Origin: Pleodorina starrii
Lineage: Eukaryota; Chlorophyta; Chlorophyceae; Chlamydomonadales; Volvocaceae
NCBI GenBank assembly: GCA_030267565.1
Contig: BRXU01000065.1
Location: 1-64,000 of the forward strand
Direction of reading: 5' to 3'
Length of the DNA stretch: 64,000 nt
Shown: one piece after another, positions 11,572 through 20,567 of the stretch
Numbering within the stretch: position 1 is the first letter of the stretch
How the letters are laid out: each line of letters opens with the position of its first letter
Translations under genes and position numbers: made by a program
Notes under the pieces: generated by a model
The model's input: only the letters and a program-made list of their open reading frames with translations
Database searches by the model: none
What the model was told of the DNA's origin: nothing

Positions 11572-11586
11572 GAAAAAGGAACCGCG

Positions 11587-11921
11587 ATGAATTTCGATCT
11601 TGATAATATGTCGCTGAAAGAGCTTCGCGATCTTCACAAGGCGGTCGGTCGCCAGATCGACGGCTTTGAGGCCAAGAACAAAGAGAAAGCCATGATGGCA
11701 GCGCAGCAGGCGGCCGAGGAACACGGATTTTCGCTCAAGGACCTTCTGACGAATGGAAAGGCCCCCAAGGCGGCGCGGCTGTTGCGCCCAAATACGCCAA
11801 TCCTGACAATACGTCCGAGACCTGGACAGGATGGGGGCGTCAGCCGCGTTGGGTGAAGGATCACCTGACTGCCGGGGGCACCGTGGACGATCTTCTGATC
11901 AGTGATGATGCCAAGGTTTGA
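11587..11921 (+). pseudogene. H-NS family nucleoid protein, one frameshift
   Basis: H-NS proteins silence AT-rich, often horizontally acquired DNA. The N-terminal oligomerisation helix is readable (MNFDLDNMSLKELRDLHKAV, residues 1-20), then EHGFSLKDLL. One indel near 11770-11790 moves the reading to the C-terminal DNA-binding domain: KYANPDNTSETWTGWGRQPR (about 11791-11850), in which TWTGWGRQPRWV is the family's core loop, ending DDLLISDDAKV at 11921. The start has a good ribosome site (AAAAGGA). Except for the indel, length (about 110 residues) and domains are normal, so the break may be a sequence error. Confidence 0.65.
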
Positions 11922-11923
11922 AG

Positions 11924-11954
11924 AAACGGGCGGCCATTGGCCGCCCGTTTCTTT
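11924..11954. terminator. Bidirectional hairpin terminator between H-NS-like gene and virD4
   Basis: A perfect 12-bp stem (AAACGGGCGGCC with its complement) and a 3-base loop occupy 11924-11950, followed by CTTTAT on the + strand. It separates the convergent H-NS-like gene and virD4 and can serve both. Confidence 0.7.
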
Positions 11955-13988
11955 ATTCGGCAGCTGCAACGGCTGCACCATCGTCGTCAGGAGTGATCTT
12001 ATCGACTTTTACAGTTGTCTGGATCAATGCCCTAACATTGTCGTCACCGCTGCCAACCAGATCATCGGGTCGGATTGACATATTAACCTTCCTCATTCGC
12101 TTGGGAACGCGAGGCTCCTGAATGTTCTCGTTGATAGCATCCCTCGAACTGCCTGAATTATCACCGCCGTTTTCCTTATTCTGAACCTGACTGATCAGAC
12201 CTTTCAGGCAGAACAGGTCGGATACGATACGACTGCGCTGCTGCGCGATGGTTTGCACCTGATTTGACAGGTCATCGATTTGTGCGACAGCACGGACCAG
12301 ATCGCCTTGTAGATCACGAATGGCCAGGTCTTTCGGATCGGGAGCTGGCAACGGTCCCTTCTGTGCCTGGAAGATGGGATTCAGCACCCGGTCCTCAAAA
12401 TACTTGATCCGGGTGGCCTTGATCGGATGCTGGCCGTTGGCAAGGACGATCACCGTGTCCTTGTCCAGACGACCGGCTTCATCTTCCGACAGCAGATCGC
12501 GATCCTCGGTCCGCTCGGAGACGTTCACCCCCGAAAACGGTCCCTTGCCGATGGTCTTTGACCGTGAGGTGACTCGGTGCGTGGTCTTGCCTACCGCGGC
12601 GGAAAGCTCCGCCTTGGTGCGCGGATCGGCGGGTGCCAGGTAGATCTTCACCCCTGCCCCGCCTTGCAGCGACATGCGGGTGTCCTCACCATAGATCTTG
12701 TCCAGCGCCGGGATGGTCTGAGTGATGACGGCCATGTTTCCGCCATAGGACCGCAGCGTCTTGATGCTGTCCGCCACGATCGGCATGCGACCGAGCATGT
12801 CGAACTCGTCTAGCATGATCATCACGGGCCAGGGTTCGTCGCTCTTCGGCTCATGGGTGTGGAGGCTGGACAGCAGGTCCGAAAAGAACAGCGGACCAGC
12901 GGTGCGAGCGCCTTGATCTTGTCATGCGGCGGGGCCACAAAATAGGCGGTCTGCGGCGTGCGGCGGAAATCATGGAAACTGAAATCGCTCGTTTCCGTCG
13001 CCCGGTCGATTGCAGGGTTGGACCACAAGCTTAGGCCAGAGGTCATCAAGAGCGATAGATAAGACGTCAGGGTGCGGTCGTTGGTCGAGGCAAGCCGCTC
13101 AAACATCAGCCGCGCGGCAGGGCTTTTCACCCTGTCAGCATACGTCAGGTATGGTATTGCTTCTGCTTGTCGCCCCCTGCCGATGCCAGCCGGTAAATCT
13201 CGCCCAGGGTCGCCTTGCCGCGTTCCATCGCGAAGATGCCGCAGGCCACGAACAGGTCGATGCCGCCATCCAGCAGGCCCTTCATGCTGTCATCTTCGGT
13301 TTGAAGGAACAGCTCTGCCAGCAGACGGATTTCCATCTGCCGCTGGTCCGGGTCAGGAAGCGCCGTGATCCGGTCAAGGGGATTGTAGCGGTGGCTCGGC
13401 TTGCCCCAATCCAACGGCGCGAAGCGCCAGATTTTGTCCCCCATAGACCGGCGATGACGGCTGGTCAGCTCGAAGTTCTCTCCTTCACGTCGAGAACAAC
13501 CGCACTGCCCGAAAACCAGCAGCAGGTTCGGCACCACAAAGTTGATGCCCCTTACCCGAACCGGTCGGCGCCACCATGAGGCAATGCGGAAAGGATGCCG
13601 AACACAGGAATTTGGCCCGGCTTTTTGGCGATCCCATTTTTGCGACCACAAAACCGCGCCCCGGCTTCTCGAAAAACTTGTTGGCTCTCAATTCGCGACG
13701 GCTTTGCCAATGCGAACGACCGAAGGTGGTCAGTTTCTCAGTCAGGACTTTTGCTGAGAACAAAAGCGACAGGATAATAAATCCGCCCCAGATCAGATTG
13801 ATAATCCGGAAGGCTTGCGGGTCGTTGTTCTTGAGGGCGAAGTATCCGGTCGCAATCCAGGTCCAATCCAGATACTCGCCGTTGAAACCATAGCGGAATG
13901 AGAGATAACCGGTTCCGACAACATAGGCGAGGCTGGTTGCGACCAGGGCGAACAAAAGGACGCCCCCAAGAAGGTGCAGCTTATTCAT
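11953..13988 (-). pseudogene. virD4: VirD4/TraG coupling protein, frameshifted
   Basis: VirD4 is the membrane ATPase that brings the relaxase-DNA complex to the secretion channel. Reading on the minus strand, MNKLHLLGGVLLFALVATS starts at 13988 with two N-terminal membrane helices. The Walker A segment APTGSGKG (about 13540-13560) is followed by a frame change. Then come NFVVPNLLL, a second shift near 13140, a third near 12830-12900, and the intact C-terminal block with LDEFDMLGRMP (Walker B) through to the stop at 11953. The family's usual T4SS-DNA domain order is kept. The ATG overlaps the relaxase stop (ATGAATAA), so the two genes are translationally coupled. Three indels break it. Confidence 0.75.
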
Positions 13989-15894
13989 GACCGCCTCCTT
14001 CATGACCGCGTTCCTGGCGAACGCGGTCACGCTCGGCGGTCAGCGCGTCGCTCACACGCTCGATGCCCTGCTGCGCGGTCGGATCGTTGCTGGCGCGCAG
14101 ATAATCCCGCGCCAGGGTCAACTGGTCCTCCCGATCCCCGACACCGCGCAGAACCGACGCATCGCCGTTCTTGAGCGCGGCCAGTTCCTCGCGGGTCAAC
14201 GCCTTCTCGACAGCCTCGCGCAGCTTGCGTTCGTCGTCCGCGCCGACAGGGCTGGCATGCTGCCTGAGATCGGAATGATCACGGCTGATGCCGTCACGCG
14301 AGCCAATGGACGTGCCTGGTGCGTATTCAAGCGCCTCCGTCTCCCGCGACCGCTCAAGCTGCCCCTTGGCATCCGGTCCTGCATCCACCTGACCGGCTTC
14401 ATTCAGCTGCTCACGGATGGGATGAACATTGTTCACGCCCTGCTCATGGCTAACACCACGCTGTGCCGCCGCGCGCTGATAGATGGCGTCATCGACACCG
14501 TAGTCAGCCGCCACTCGGTCGTAGGCATGGTCCACCACCGCGATGGCCTGCTCAAGCTGCGCCGCATCGCGCAGATCAAGCCCACGCAGATCAGCGACAG
14601 CCTGCAAATCCTGCTGAACCCACCGGGTTTCCAGCGCCGCGGAATTGGCCCCAAGCCGCATCCGGGCTTCGACCTCGACCGGATTGATGCCGGTCCCGTC
14701 CAGGGCTGCACTCAGCTTGTCGCGGCCTTCCAGCGCAAAACGCGTGTTCACCCCCGCGACATTCTGGGCCGAGTAGATGCCTTCCTCGCTGGCGGTTTCG
14801 CTCAGATCGCGCGACCGGGCACCGAGCGGTTGCAGATGCTCGACCGAGGACAGCGCCTCGGCCAGCTTGCGTTCCATCGCGGGGCGCTGGTTCGGTGCCG
14901 CGTCTGAAATGCGAATTTCCGCGTCATCGACCGCGCGCCTCAGATTGGCGGCGGCCTTATCAAAGTCTTCTTCGACAGACATGTAAGCGTCTCCCTTGGC
15001 TAAAATGACGCCGCCCTGGGACAGGACGGCAGATGCCTTCTCAAATGCGGTAGCAAGATCCTGCATGTTGCTCTGCGAGGCAAAGCTGGCGAGTTCGCGA
15101 TAGCGCAGGGACCAGTCGCGAACCTCGTCGGTGGCGCGGCGTAGCGCGTCCCCGACGCGAGGCGTCCCCGAAGGGGCCTCGAAGGCAGCGCCTGTCGTCG
15201 CTGCCTTTTCCTGTGCCCGCCGCCACGCGCCATCGGTGGGGGGGTAATGGATATGACCACGCTGCAAACGCGACGTGGCCTCAAGCTGGATGCCGTAACG
15301 GGCGGCATGATCCACCATCGCCTCCTTGAAGGCTTGGTAGGTGTATTCGGTGCCTTGCCGGAGCGTAAAATAATCCCCCGGCTCCCTGCCCCGTCGATTG
15401 ACGATGATATGGGCGTGCGGGTTCTTGTTCGGGCTGTCAGTGTGAACCGCGATCATGTAGTCGAACCGCCCGCCCAGCTTCTCCTTGCAGATTTCCCCGG
15501 CAATCATGCTGACATGCTGGGATTTGGCATCGCGTGGAAACGACATGACCATGTGGCTTGTCCGGGCCGCGTTCATCTGGCCCCGCCAGTCGTCGGTCCA
15601 GCGCGACACGGCCCGCTCGATCTGCTCCGGCGTCAGGCGCTTCTCGCCATCCAGAAGCCCGCGTGAATCATGAACGTCCACGCTCTTGCTGAACAGGTAG
15701 CTGAACTGCGAAGTCAGCTGCCCCTTGGACGCACAGCCGCCCGTGCGGATCATCTTGAAGAACGCAGGCGATGCCCCCTGCGCCGCACGCGCCATCTGCC
15801 GGGCACCGGCAAGCTGACGGCCACCCTTGATCCGGTCCCAACCCTCCTCGAACAGCCGGGTGGAAACACCGGCGACAGAACTAGTCCGTCCCAT
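13981..15894 (-). CDS. MobP-type relaxase (VirD2-like)
   Basis: The relaxase nicks oriT, stays bound to the 5' end of the strand through a tyrosine and leads it into the recipient. This 637-residue protein is intact. Motif I contains the likely catalytic Tyr66 in SQFSYLFSK. The metal-binding three-histidine motif HTDSPNKNPHAH gives His151, His160 and His162, and a further His114 lies in TSHMVMSFP. The C-terminal half (residues about 230-637) is helical and charged and probably holds the secretion signal. The upstream mobC-like gene overlaps it by 14 bp and virD4 overlaps its end, so all three form one transfer operon. It is the first gene here with no frame damage. Confidence 0.9.
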   Translation of the reverse strand: MGRTSSVAGVSTRLFEEGWDRIKGGRQLAGARQMARAAQGASPAFFKMIRTGGCASKGQLTSQFSYLFSKSVDVHDSRGLLDGEKRLTPEQIERAVSRWTDDWRGQMNAARTSHMVMSFPRDAKSQHVSMIAGEICKEKLGGRFDYMIAVHTDSPNKNPHAHIIVNRRGREPGDYFTLRQGTEYTYQAFKEAMVDHAARYGIQLEATSRLQRGHIHYPPTDGAWRRAQEKAATTGAAFEAPSGTPRVGDALRRATDEVRDWSLRYRELASFASQSNMQDLATAFEKASAVLSQGGVILAKGDAYMSVEEDFDKAAANLRRAVDDAEIRISDAAPNQRPAMERKLAEALSSVEHLQPLGARSRDLSETASEEGIYSAQNVAGVNTRFALEGRDKLSAALDGTGINPVEVEARMRLGANSAALETRWVQQDLQAVADLRGLDLRDAAQLEQAIAVVDHAYDRVAADYGVDDAIYQRAAAQRGVSHEQGVNNVHPIREQLNEAGQVDAGPDAKGQLERSRETEALEYAPGTSIGSRDGISRDHSDLRQHASPVGADDERKLREAVEKALTREELAALKNGDASVLRGVGDREDQLTLARDYLRASNDPTAQQGIERVSDALTAERDRVRQERGHEGGGHE

Positions 15895-16459
15895 GTTCCG
15901 ACCCCTTCATTCCGGCCACGAAGCGGCGGACCGTCTCCGAGGCCCGCTTGCCTTCCATCTCGCGGACCTGGGTGGACACACGGTCGATGTGATCGAGAAG
16001 GTCACTGAGAACCTGCTGCTGCGGCTTGGTCAGCTTCAGCTTCTCGCCACGCCGCACCTCGTAATTCTTGATGGCGACCAGCTGGTTCACGTTCCGCCCG
16101 ATGGCGGACAACTCCCGCGCCACGTCGCGCAGGGCATCGGCCAGGTCAGGATCAGGCTCCAGAAACGCGGACGGAACACGACACACCCGGCGCAAGGCAT
16201 CGGCCCGGCTCTTCAAACCAAGCCGGCCCGTTACAGCATCGAAGGTCTTGAGCGTGTTCCAATCGACGGTGAAGGAGACATTGGCGGTGCCGACATTCGC
16301 CCCCTCGGCCTTCTCATGAAAGCTCCGGATAGCCCGGTAAATTGTCGGACGGGTCACGCCATAGGTCTTCGCCAGAACCGTCACAGGCACCCCTGCACGG
16401 ACTGAAGCGACGATCTTTTTCTCGTCGGCGGAGGTGAGCTTTTTCGATCCGAATGCCAT
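15881..16459 (-). CDS. MobC-like relaxosome accessory protein with N-terminal HTH
   Basis: The protein starts at the ATG of MAFGSKKLTSADEKKI (16459); an upstream in-frame start at 16501 is less likely. Residues about 8-50 look like a resolvase-type helix-turn-helix (SVRAGVPVTVLAKTYGVTRP). The C-terminal half (ARELSAIGRNVNQLVAIKNY) carries the GRNVNQL-type motif of MobC/relaxosome proteins that help the relaxase open oriT. It lies directly upstream of the relaxase with a 14-bp overlap and 49 bp from a large inverted repeat that could be its binding site. The HTH fusion is unusual for MobC and suggests that it also represses its own promoter. Confidence 0.7.
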   Translation of the reverse strand: MAFGSKKLTSADEKKIVASVRAGVPVTVLAKTYGVTRPTIYRAIRSFHEKAEGANVGTANVSFTVDWNTLKTFDAVTGRLGLKSRADALRRVCRVPSAFLEPDPDLADALRDVARELSAIGRNVNQLVAIKNYEVRRGEKLKLTKPQQQVLSDLLDHIDRVSTQVREMEGKRASETVRRFVAGMKGSEHGTD

Positions 16460-16507
16460 GGGTAGATGTGTAAAACTTACAATTGCATTTCTTGCCACCA
16501 ATCAACC

Positions 16508-16570
16508 ATTCCACCCTCGCCCAAAAGACGAAGACTGTCAAGGAATTCGGCTTTTGGGCGAGGGTGGAAT
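16508..16570. other. 20-bp perfect inverted repeat, candidate oriT or MobC operator
   Basis: Two arms of 20 bp (16508-16527 and 16551-16570) are exact reverse complements, separated by 23 bases. The repeat lies just upstream of the mobC-relaxase-virD4 operon, where oriT sites of MobP systems are usually found. The nick site cannot be read from sequence alone. Confidence 0.55.
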
Positions 16571-16815
16571 TCAATTTACCGGCGGCTCGTCGCCGGTGCC
16601 TGGACCGAGGGTGCAGCGAAGCATGCAGCCGAGGACAGCCCCAGAGGCGCGGAGAGAGGCGCTGAGGGGGCAGAAACGAATTTTCCGGGGCGTGGTGGCT
16701 GATGAACAAAACTGGCCCTGCAAAGCCAAAAAAAGGGGGGGTTGGTAATAGGCCCACGCTGGCGGACCTGAATATGCGCTCGAATGCGGAATGTCATGTT
16801 GAAAGTCAGCAAGTA

Positions 16816-16979
16816 TGACAGACAGCATGCATTATCAACGCATTAGGTAATGACATACAGGATGACATACCAACTGCCTTCATTGATTACTGACAACATG
16901 TCAGACAGAATGACACCATGACAGTCTTGCTGTCATTATGTCGGTTTTATCGACAAACGGATAATAAGCATGTATGTCA
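16816..16979. promoter_or_regulatory. Cluster of TGACA/TGTCA boxes upstream of the ParA-like gene
   Basis: Six TGACA and three TGTCA pentamers fall within 164 bp (16816, 16851, 16863, 16891, 16911, 16919; reverse at 16899, 16931, 16975). Some pair as palindromes, for example TGACAacaTGTCA at 16891-16903. The cluster is the type of array bound by a partition or overdrive protein. The region from 16571 to 17164 holds no convincing gene. Confidence 0.5.
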
Positions 16980-17164
16980 GTATCAACTTACGCCGTCTTT
17001 ACAGACTGTGTGCATGCCGGAAAGCCACAACGAGCGCATGTATGTTTGGAAGAATGTGCGAGCGATGCTTGACAGAACAGCGGAGCAACGCAATGAACAC
17101 GAATACGAATGACAGACTGCGCAGACACGCGTCGCGCTCAACCTAACACTGTGCGGGAGATGTC

Positions 17165-17929
17165 ATGGCCATTGTCATAGGACTCATGAATCGCAAGGGC
17201 GGTGCTGGCAAATCAACCCTTACAAAGCTGCTGGCATCGGCTGTCGCTCATTCCAAAAAGAAATGCCTCGTGATCGACCTCGATCCCGCAGAAGACATTC
17301 TCAAATGGTGGACGCGAGCTGAAAGCAAAGGCCACTACGACGAAAAGATCATGGTTCGATCCACAGTCGTTGCCGAAGACCTCTATGATATTGTGGCCAA
17401 GCACGATGATGCTGTTGATTTCATCATAATCGACACGAAAGGAGAGGGCGCTGAATGGGCAGATGACCTCGCCGGTGTCGTGGATCGCATCGTGGTGCCA
17501 TGCACGAATGCGAACCCGGACCGGGACCGAACGCGCGAGACGATTGATTGGTATGATGACCTTAAGAAGCGTGTCGCTTCCCCGGATCAGCTGCCCCCGT
17601 TGCAGGTGGTTTTGACGCGCGTCCCTCCGGTCATGGTCCGCCACAAGCGAGACATGCCTAAGCCCAAGGAAATAACCGGGCGTGATTTCGAGCGGCATTA
17701 CGAGATCGTTTCAGAGTTCAATCCGCTGGTCACGATGGTTCCTGAAAGACCGCAATATCGGGAAATGGATGAACAGGGATTATTGGGCGGGATCATGGAA
17801 CGGTGTCGCAATGGACAATGGAGCGACAAAGGGCAGGCACTGCACTACGAAAGCGCCTTGGCTCACGCGATCGACCTAATGAACAATATCATTGAAGGTT
17901 CCAAAATGGAGCAGTCTCATGGCGCGTGA
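17165..17929 (+). CDS. ParA-family ATPase (VirC1-like)
   Basis: This 254-residue MinD/ParA ATPase has the deviant Walker A motif KGGAGKST at residues 11-18, a switch I region with DLDP (about 39-42) and a Walker B-like IIIDTKGEGAEW (about 93-104). ParA proteins position plasmids; the VirC1 subgroup instead collects transfer intermediates at the cell pole. Its place beside a relaxase operon rather than a replication gene, plus the VirC2-like partner, favours the VirC1 role, but this is inference. The start has a GGGAGA ribosome site. The downstream gene overlaps by 11 bp. Confidence 0.8.
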   Translation: MAIVIGLMNRKGGAGKSTLTKLLASAVAHSKKKCLVIDLDPAEDILKWWTRAESKGHYDEKIMVRSTVVAEDLYDIVAKHDDAVDFIIIDTKGEGAEWADDLAGVVDRIVVPCTNANPDRDRTRETIDWYDDLKKRVASPDQLPPLQVVLTRVPPVMVRHKRDMPKPKEITGRDFERHYEIVSEFNPLVTMVPERPQYREMDEQGLLGGIMERCRNGQWSDKGQALHYESALAHAIDLMNNIIEGSKMEQSHGA

Positions 17930-18602
17930 AAGAATAAAGACATTGCGACCCGACGCGACCGGCTTTGGCAAGACGGTCACATCAGGACAAAGCCGCCCGC
18001 AGCTTGGAACGATCAGTGATGATGCGATCGAGAGCTTCAAGGCAAGGTCCGCAGCAACACCGGCTGCCGTGGAACCCACGGATCACAAGAACCGCGAAGA
18101 TACGCGCCAGTCGGAGCCGATTGAACCGTCAAAATCACAGGAACGGAATTCCTCGGACGTTCAACGTGAACCAGACCAACCAACGAAAGAGAAACCGCGC
18201 ATGCCCTCAAATAGGCTGGCCAGCCTCGTCGTTCCGCAACGAGCCGGATCAAAGCCGGGATCGCCTTATTCGCTTCGCCTGCGCGTGCTACAGCGACATG
18301 CCGATGCGCTAGAGAAACTTGAAGCCCATGGCATTCCCCGCGCGACAGTCCTGAAAACGGCTTATGCCAACATGCCAGAAATAACGATTGAACCTCGCTA
18401 TGTCCCGCAATCGACAGAGGCCAGCGGTGGCGCAGAATGGAGCCATCGGATCACGACAAAGATTGAGCAAAAAACTGTCCGCGACATTGCTGCCACCGTG
18501 AAAAATGGCAGCAAGGCACCAAAATCGGCGCTTGTCCTTGGTCAGATCGAGCCAGCATGGTTTTCAGCTTTGGACGCGACCATTCAGGAATTTGAAGAAT
18601 GA
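17919..18602 (+). CDS. VirC2-like / ParB-type partner protein
   Basis: The start at 17919 (MARERIKTLRPDATG) lies inside the end of the ATPase gene. Residues 1-105 are hydrophilic and probably disordered (many E, S, P, Q). Residues about 106-160 contain SPYSLRLRVLQRHADALEKL, which suits a ribbon-helix-helix-type DNA-binding region. The protein has 227 residues. It resembles VirC2 or a small centromere-binding protein in context and layout, but I see no diagnostic motif. It probably binds the TGACA cluster upstream. The next gene starts on its stop (ATGA). Confidence 0.5.
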   Translation: MARERIKTLRPDATGFGKTVTSGQSRPQLGTISDDAIESFKARSAATPAAVEPTDHKNREDTRQSEPIEPSKSQERNSSDVQREPDQPTKEKPRMPSNRLASLVVPQRAGSKPGSPYSLRLRVLQRHADALEKLEAHGIPRATVLKTAYANMPEITIEPRYVPQSTEASGGAEWSHRITTKIEQKTVRDIAATVKNGSKAPKSALVLGQIEPAWFSALDATIQEFEE

Positions 18603-19006
18603 AGATACTTGCTGCTTTGAGCATTGTCGGCCTTGCGGCCGGACCGGCATTTGCCTGGAACCATCAAACCGATTTTCGTGGCCTTGAGATTTATGACCAT
18701 GAAACCGGAACGGTTGACCTTCAGATCATATGTGATCCGAATGGCGCTTTTATTCCGCCGATATTTTCCGCTGAGATTGCATTCAATGGCATCGCCTATG
18801 AGGGCGATATGGTTTTGAAGACAGATGCTGGCACTTTCACTGCTCAAGCGGTCAATGGCGGCGTATCGGCAAAGGATGCGACAGGCTGGGCAAATCTTGT
18901 AAATGCCTTCCGCAGTAGTGCTGAAATTGAACTGACTGCTGGCGATCAAACCTACCAAGTGAATACCGGGACGCCTTTTCCGGTATCTTGCGGTGCATCC
19001 GAGTAA
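18599..19006 (+). CDS. Secreted protein of unknown function
   Basis: A clear signal peptide (MKILAALSIVGLAAGPAFA, residues 1-19, AFA cleavage site) leads to a 116-residue mature domain with only two Cys (IICDPNG and PVSCGASE), which could form a disulphide. It overlaps the preceding gene by four bases, so it is the third member of the VirC1-like operon. No family is recognised; a periplasmic factor for mating or entry exclusion is possible from context only. Confidence 0.6.
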   Translation: MKILAALSIVGLAAGPAFAWNHQTDFRGLEIYDHETGTVDLQIICDPNGAFIPPIFSAEIAFNGIAYEGDMVLKTDAGTFTAQAVNGGVSAKDATGWANLVNAFRSSAEIELTAGDQTYQVNTGTPFPVSCGASE

Positions 19007-19348
19007 AGCCGACCCAAGGGCTTCTTTAGGAGCTTCTGTCTTTTCTTCGGCATCGCCTGTCTGACCAAGTTGGATTTGTCCACCCGTGGCCCTTGAGGCC
19101 ACGGGCTTGCAGACCGCGAGCGGAACGGCCCCCATAGAGCGAAGGGACGTGAGTGGGCTGTGGTCAAATCCATCCTGTAAAGCGGCACCTTTCCCCATGC
19201 ACCAGCGGCGGCACAGCCGCCGTCCAAAGCCGCCGCCAGGCGGCGTCTGCGTGAAACGCACAAGGATCATGTGGCGCGGCTTGCCGCGCTGCAATGTAAG
19301 GCGAAGCCTCGGGCGGGCGCGCCAGGACAGAGGGGCAGGGCAGGGGGG
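19007..19348. other. Gene-free GC-rich spacer with hairpins
   Basis: No supported gene was found. A perfect 9-bp stem CCCGTGGCC/GGCCACGGG lies at 19083-19105 (loop CTTGA) and could end the VirC1-like transcript, although no T run follows. Confidence 0.4.
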
Positions 19349-19513
19349 TCAGCAGACCCCCACAAACCTTTCACCACCCCGGCTGTCGATTTCATAGATC
19401 AAAACGGGCGATCCGATCCGGGCGGCGCGGCGTCTGCCGCGCCGCTCCGCTTCGGCAAAGGTGGCGCACGGGATGGGAAGGTCGTCGGGGTCGTCGCGGA
19501 TTTCGTAGGTCAC
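19349..19513 (-). CDS. 54-residue protein downstream of ardC
   Basis: A GTG start at 19513 overlaps the preceding stop (GTGA). The product is small and highly charged (EIRDDPDDLPIP near the start, then FAEAERRGRRRAARIG and VLIYEIDSRGGERF). It ends at a hairpin GGGGGTC/GACCCCC that may close the operon. No known family was recognised. The stop-start overlap and its place behind ardC support translation. Confidence 0.5.
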   Translation of the reverse strand: MTYEIRDDPDDLPIPCATFAEAERRGRRRAARIGSPVLIYEIDSRGGERFVGVC

Positions 19514-19683
19514 AGCGCGATCCCCGGTTTCACATTTCCGTCCCGGTCCAGCCAACCGCGCGCTTCCGCGCAACCGATGCAGATGCAGGTTCCGGTTCCG
19601 CCGACCGTGACAGGGGCCAGATAGACCGGGGGATTGGTCGTGCCGCATTTGCGGCACGACAGGTCGGGCAGGGGGCCGCTCAC
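19510..19683 (-). CDS. 57-residue zinc-ribbon-like protein downstream of ardC
   Basis: A GTG start at 19683 overlaps the ardC stop (GTGA). The product has two Cys pairs, CRKC (residues 10-13) and CICIGC (about 31-36), suggesting a small zinc ribbon, and ends LDRDGNVKPGIAL. Proteins of this size with paired CxxC motifs often travel with antirestriction genes on alphaproteobacterial plasmids. The function is unknown. Confidence 0.6.
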   Translation of the reverse strand: MSGPLPDLSCRKCGTTNPPVYLAPVTVGGTGTCICIGCAEARGWLDRDGNVKPGIAL

Positions 19684-20567
19684 GCGGCCACCCTTTCCTC
19701 TTCGACGTGCTGGCGCTTGGTCAGCAGGTCAACGGCTTTCTGGGCTTCGCTGGCGGCTTTGAAGATCAGCCGTTTGTCGTCGTTCAAGGCGCGTAGCCAG
19801 CTCTTGACATAAGCGCCGGACTGTCCAAAATCCGGGGTCAGGCCAAGCTGCGCGCATAGCATGCAATTTCCAATTTCGGCCAGAAGTTCCTCAAATGCAT
19901 AACTTTTTTTGTCAGTGAACCGCGAAAAACGGTCAAGGCGGGTGCTGTGTCCGGTCCAGTGGCAAGCCTCATGGGCCAGCGTTCCATAGTAGCCCGCCGC
20001 GTCGTGAAAGGTGGCAATCGGTGGCATGTGGATATGGTCGGCGGTGGGGTCGTAGTAGGCGCGGGGATCGTCGCTGGTGCGGATCACGGCCCCGGTCGCG
20101 GCAAAGAAAGCGTCAAGGACCGGGTCTGCTACGGTTCCAAGATCACGGGCAGGTTCTGCGGGCGTCCCGTAGTATTCAGCGGGCAAGCCGTCGATCTGCT
20201 CGGCGTTGAACACGCTGTAAGATTTCAGGTAGGGCAGGCGGCGTTCCTCGCCGGTCTCTTTGTCCTCCCGGTCAAACGTCCCGTATTTGACAACCGTGGC
20301 GGATTTCTCGCCTTTGCGAACCTGTCCGCCCGCTTCTTGCGCTTGGCGATAGGTGAACCAGAACGGGGCGCGATAGCCTTTGGCGTCAGCGGCAAGCCAA
20401 AGCATCAGGACATTGATGCCGGAATAGGGTTCGCCGTTGCTGCGCAGCGGGAACGGTGCGCCACCCTTCTCGCCCGTCCAAGGCTTGCGCCACGCCGGGG
20501 TGCCTGCCTCGATGCTGGCAATGATGCTGTCGGTGACTTGCTGGTAGAGGTCGAACGATTTAGCCAT
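19680..20567 (-). CDS. ardC: ArdC-like antirestriction protein
   Basis: ArdC proteins bind single-stranded DNA and protect incoming plasmid DNA from restriction. The 295-residue protein starts at MAKSFDLYQQVTDSII (20567) with ribosome site AAGGAA. The N-terminal ssDNA-binding domain contains WRKPWTG, YSGINVLMLW and FWFTYRQAQEAGG. The C-terminal metallopeptidase-like domain carries HEACHWTGH (residues about 213-221) followed by YAFEELLAEIG, the metal-binding HExxH-like and EExxAE pattern of the family. An in-frame extension to 20837 enters a repeated block and is not used. It heads an operon of three overlapping genes. Confidence 0.88.
   Translation of the reverse strand: MAKSFDLYQQVTDSIIASIEAGTPAWRKPWTGEKGGAPFPLRSNGEPYSGINVLMLWLAADAKGYRAPFWFTYRQAQEAGGQVRKGEKSATVVKYGTFDREDKETGEERRLPYLKSYSVFNAEQIDGLPAEYYGTPAEPARDLGTVADPVLDAFFAATGAVIRTSDDPRAYYDPTADHIHMPPIATFHDAAGYYGTLAHEACHWTGHSTRLDRFSRFTDKKSYAFEELLAEIGNCMLCAQLGLTPDFGQSGAYVKSWLRALNDDKRLIFKAASEAQKAVDLLTKRQHVEEERVAA

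Noticed and set aside
16571..16760. Small ORFs downstream of the large inverted repeat
   Set aside because: Several overlapping frames on both strands, none with a ribosome site or recognisable product.
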